From Saprospiraceae bacterium UBA3362 (GTDB lineage: Bacteria > Bacteroidota > Bacteroidia > Chitinophagales > Saprospiraceae), in contig DEQQ01000033.1 of assembly GCA_002360455.1 (NCBI GenBank), positions 1 through 32,462 of the forward strand: a stretch of DNA of 32,462 bases, given 5' to 3'. The notes beneath the pieces are model-generated. The model made no database searches and was not told the DNA's origin. It saw only the letters and a list, made by a program, of their open reading frames with translations. Shown here in pieces: positions 29,508 to 32,462 of the stretch (positions are counted from its first letter, which is position 1; each line of letters opens with the position of its first letter). A program made the position numbers and the translations under genes.

Positions 29508-32462
29508 ATGAAAAAGAAAACGCTATTTTTTATTAGCTATTTTTGTTACAACTTAGTTTTATTTGCTTCAAATTCCGATTTATTAGCTGTATTTAAAAAC
29601 AATCCTGCTAGAGAATATTTTTCTACTTTATTTAGTTCAAGATCATCACTGTTAAATCCCGGTAGTTGCTTTACAAATATTTATGGAACATCTGGACAGA
29701 ATTTTTTTAGCAAATCCATCAGAGTTGGAAATGATTATTATGTTACAGGCTCTGATGGTATTCATGCAACTTTATCTAGAATTGACCTTTCAGGCAATTT
29801 GATTTGGACAAATGTACTAAACGATACATCTTCATGGGCAGATCTTATTGAGTCTTCCGGAAATATATTGTTGGTTGGGCAAAGAGATAGAGATAATACT
29901 TCAGGATCGCCTGGAGGAAGGGATCTATTGACAGGTTTATGCTCTCCAAATGGTAATTTTTTATCTTTATTGGTGACTGATTATAGTTATCAGGAGACTC
30001 ATATTAAAGTTGTGCGTCACCCTAATCCTTCTATTCCCGGTGCAATGTTTTATGTTTTAGGGCAGGTTGAAAATTCAGGTGCAGACAAACCTGTTTTAAC
30101 TTTTTTAAGTGCCATTGGTACGGAAATGGGACGAATTGTGATTGACGGACAAGATGATGATGAATTTTATCAGGATATTGCTATTACAAATACCGCCGGA
30201 GATCTTTTGATTTCTGGTACTAGAGGAAGTGTAGGCCATTTTACTAAACTTAATCGCCATGGGTCTATTATTGCAGGCGGTGCAGATTTACCAACTAATT
30301 ATTCTATTAGCTCTATTTGGCCTAAATCAGATGCTGGCAATACTTTCGAATTTATTTTTGGTGGGAGAAATGCAAATGGTGCTATTCTTTTGTATTACTC
30401 TAATAATATTCAATTCCAGTATCAATTATCCGGATTGAGTACTATAACAAACATCATACCTTTTTCGAATACACAATTTTACGCTATTGGGACTGGCTCT
30501 CATCTTGGTGTTTCAAAATCTATTATTCTACAATTTAATATCTCCGGCGGGGCAGTTACCAAAAATTGGTCGCGATTTGTTAACGATGGAAGCAATCCTG
30601 CCAGTGTAGGCGGACGAATGTTTATAGATGTCGGGACAAATTTGGTTTATACTGACACTCGGACTAATGCTTTAGGTGGTTTCGGGATGCAAGATGGATT
30701 GTTTAGTGTTCAAGGACTGAATATGTTGGAATGTAATAAAGATTCAGTAAATACCACTTTGACTCGATCCAATTTCACTCTTAGCTCTTTTCTAGCAAGC
30801 AGTAACACTGAACCTACTAACAACCCTAGATCTGATATTGCATCGTTGATTGTTCCAATGAGTCAAAACATAATATGTAGGCCACCAATAGTATGCAATG
30901 TTGATTTGCACCTTTCTCAAAGTAACTGTGGAGTTCTGTCGGCCAATTGTTCACATAATTTATCCGGCAGTGTAAACTACTGCTGGGATTTTGGAGATGC
31001 TCCTCCTTGTGGATCAACTGCTCAGCAAACCAATCATACATATAATAATAATGGAGCATATAATGTCTGTGTCACAGTGACCAATGGTATCCAATCTTGT
31101 GCAAAGTGCCAGACTATAACAATTCTTAATGCAGATAAAATTCTTCCTGTAATAAAGTGTCCTAAAGATGTATCTGTCAATTTTTGTGATGGTGTTCCTC
31201 TCCCGATAATAAGTGGATTTGCAACAGCAACAGACAACTTGGATCCTAATCCGGTTGTAACTTACAATGATATTTTACAAAGCGTGGCCTCATGTCAGCG
31301 TGTGTATATAAGAAATTGGAAGGCACGAGATTTTTGCGGAAATGAAATTTTTTGTCAGCAAAAAATTTTCCTACAAGATAAGCAAAAGCCTTATATATCC
31401 TGCCCTGCTGACATCACAATACAATGTTTTCAATCTACAGATACAACGGTTACAGGAGGTCCAAAATATCACGATTATTGTAGATCGGCTCCCGGTTTAA
31501 GTATCAAAAATGATACAATACTTCATAATATTTGCACTACAGAAATAAAGAGAAGTTTTATTGTTGTAGATGCATGTAATAATAGAGATACCTGCATTCA
31601 AAAAATATTTGTTGTTGATAAAACTCCCCCACAGATATTATGTGTAGGAACCAATCTAAATCCAATAGAATGCACCAGTACTCCTAATTTTGTGCAACCT
31701 ACAATTCTTAGTAATCAATGTGGCGGCAAAGTCGCAATCACTCACGTAGATTCAAGATCAACCGTCGGATGCAGTACTACTGTACAACGAACTTATACGG
31801 TCACAGATCAATGCGGAAATAGCACAACTTGCTTACAGGAGATTAGAATGGTAGATACAAAGCCACCTGTGATTACAAATTGTGGAAGAAAAATCGAAGC
31901 ACAGGGAATAACTCAAACGAATGGTTCGTGTGCGGCTACCGTTCAGATTATTTCTCCAACAGTTACAGACAATTGTGGAAGTGTCGGAATCATCAATAGC
32001 TATAATAATACCTCTGATGCTAGTGGAATTTATCCGGTAGGGCAGACTATTATTGTTTGGACAGCTATAGACCAGTGTGGATTGAAGAGTGAATGTAGAG
32101 ATACGATATTGGTACTTCCATGCATACCTAATTGTGATCCATGTGATCAAGTTCAAATTATAGCTAGAGAGATTAAAGTTGATAGCGCTACATGCTGTTA
32201 TGCAATAGATCTCAATAATCCTTGCAAGGAAGATTATTTTGGAAAATTAGAGATAGAAAGCCTCTCGCCAGATATCATCTTCGGTTCACATACCAAGCTA
32301 CCATCATGGAATTATTGTAATTCACCAACTCCTACAGAAATTTGTCTAGATAATGGTCAGCCATTTCTACCACAAGGATTGACACAGAATGTATTGCAGT
32401 TTTGTATTGATAGCTCGATGATTGAGGAGAATATGGGTTGTTGGAAAGAAATCAGTTCAGGT
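29508..32462 (+). CDS. large secreted PKD/HYR protein, 3' end beyond window
   Basis: An open frame of 985 codons from ATG 29508 that runs off the window with no stop. Residues 1-~21 are a signal peptide (MKKKTLFFISYFCYN...). About 50-430 is a beta-rich region with repeated short units (ITNTAGDLLISGTRG, FEFIFGGRNANG), perhaps a beta propeller. One PKD-like domain lies around 465-540 (CWDFGD at 492-497, NNGAYNVCVTV). Four HYR-like, cysteine-rich domains follow around 545-626, 627-703, 704-782 and 783-872, marked by D-x-x-x-P-x-I-x-C starts and QCGN/NCG turns. From 873 a new cysteine-containing domain begins. Such proteins are surface adhesins or matrix proteins in Saprospiria; a T9SS C-terminal signal would be expected downstream but cannot be seen. 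Confidence 0.85.
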   Translation, partial: MKKKTLFFISYFCYNLVLFASNSDLLAVFKNNPAREYFSTLFSSRSSLLNPGSCFTNIYGTSGQNFFSKSIRVGNDYYVTGSDGIHATLSRIDLSGNLIWTNVLNDTSSWADLIESSGNILLVGQRDRDNTSGSPGGRDLLTGLCSPNGNFLSLLVTDYSYQETHIKVVRHPNPSIPGAMFYVLGQVENSGADKPVLTFLSAIGTEMGRIVIDGQDDDEFYQDIAITNTAGDLLISGTRGSVGHFTKLNRHGSIIAGGADLPTNYSISSIWPKSDAGNTFEFIFGGRNANGAILLYYSNNIQFQYQLSGLSTITNIIPFSNTQFYAIGTGSHLGVSKSIILQFNISGGAVTKNWSRFVNDGSNPASVGGRMFIDVGTNLVYTDTRTNALGGFGMQDGLFSVQGLNMLECNKDSVNTTLTRSNFTLSSFLASSNTEPTNNPRSDIASLIVPMSQNIICRPPIVCNVDLHLSQSNCGVLSANCSHNLSGSVNYCWDFGDAPPCGSTAQQTNHTYNNNGAYNVCVTVTNGIQSCAKCQTITILNADKILPVIKCPKDVSVNFCDGVPLPIISGFATATDNLDPNPVVTYNDILQSVASCQRVYIRNWKARDFCGNEIFCQQKIFLQDKQKPYISCPADITIQCFQSTDTTVTGGPKYHDYCRSAPGLSIKNDTILHNICTTEIKRSFIVVDACNNRDTCIQKIFVVDKTPPQILCVGTNLNPIECTSTPNFVQPTILSNQCGGKVAITHVDSRSTVGCSTTVQRTYTVTDQCGNSTTCLQEIRMVDTKPPVITNCGRKIEAQGITQTNGSCAATVQIISPTVTDNCGSVGIINSYNNTSDASGIYPVGQTIIVWTAIDQCGLKSECRDTILVLPCIPNCDPCDQVQIIAREIKVDSATCCYAIDLNNPCKEDYFGKLEIESLSPDIIFGSHTKLPSWNYCNSPTPTEICLDNGQPFLPQGLTQNVLQFCIDSSMIEENMGCWKEISSG

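Noticed and set aside
30826..32156. Minus-strand open frames (30826-31059, 31034-31237, 31833-32156)
   Set aside because: All are antisense to the continuous PKD/HYR reading frame and show no domains.
1..32462. CRISPR arrays, tRNA genes, rnpB, tmRNA, riboswitches
   Set aside because: I looked for regularly spaced repeats, cloverleaf or TTCGA-type T-loop signals and known aptamer cores in the spacers and saw none; a covariance-model scan would be needed to be certain.

Overview
The window looks like chromosomal DNA of an AT-rich member of the Bacteroidota, probably a Saprospiria or Chitinophagia relative. The evidence is: repeated promoter boxes of the Bacteroidota form TAnnTTTG; a type B T9SS (gliding-motility) sorting domain; PKD/HYR surface proteins; a Rho with a very long charged N-terminal insertion; and a futalosine-pathway menaquinone gene. 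No plasmid, phage, CRISPR or intact insertion sequence is visible.

Layout. 1-432: gene-free, with an imperfect inverted-repeat element. 433-5487: a methyltransferase, a secreted C1 cysteine peptidase, the tRNA-modification gene tsaC (minus) and a PKD protein with a type B C-terminal sorting domain. 5574-8436: rplS, a long spacer with a hairpin repeat, an exported protein of unknown function, and a CcmB-like haem-export permease that looks leaderless. 8464-11579 (minus): ferredoxin, frr, a membrane zinc peptidase and serS, divergent from rho (11817-13664). 13852-14408: rpmH (51 codons) and rnpA. 14635-17057: mqnD and a RluA-type pseudouridine synthase start divergently on the same CATG; then an SRP RNA gene and a TalC/FSA-type transaldolase. 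17204-17262: second copy of the hairpin repeat. 17444-18913 (minus): proS.

19298-28579 is the most coherent functional block and reads as an acetate (or small-carboxylate) acquisition module. It holds a zinc-ribbon/HTH protein resembling an IS1 InsA-type DNA-binding half, an outer-membrane porin, an MHS-type MFS symporter, two small two-helix membrane proteins, a Na+/solute-symporter/histidine-kinase fusion (CrbS/CbrA-like), a receiver-only response regulator and acetyl-CoA synthetase. In proteobacterial CrbS/CrbR systems the response regulator carries its own DNA-binding domain. Here it does not, which makes the adjacent HTH protein a candidate for the missing output. A terminator-like hairpin splits the block into a transport half and a signalling/activation half.

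28951-32462: a lone LytTR DNA-binding protein, followed by an open reading frame (985 codons, no stop before the window ends) for a secreted cysteine-rich PKD/HYR protein.

The main non-coding observations are the SRP RNA, a two-copy dispersed hairpin element with one compensatory base-pair change, a short motif abutting stop codons, and several inverted repeats at promoters. Family assignments come from reading motifs by eye; no database search was run.
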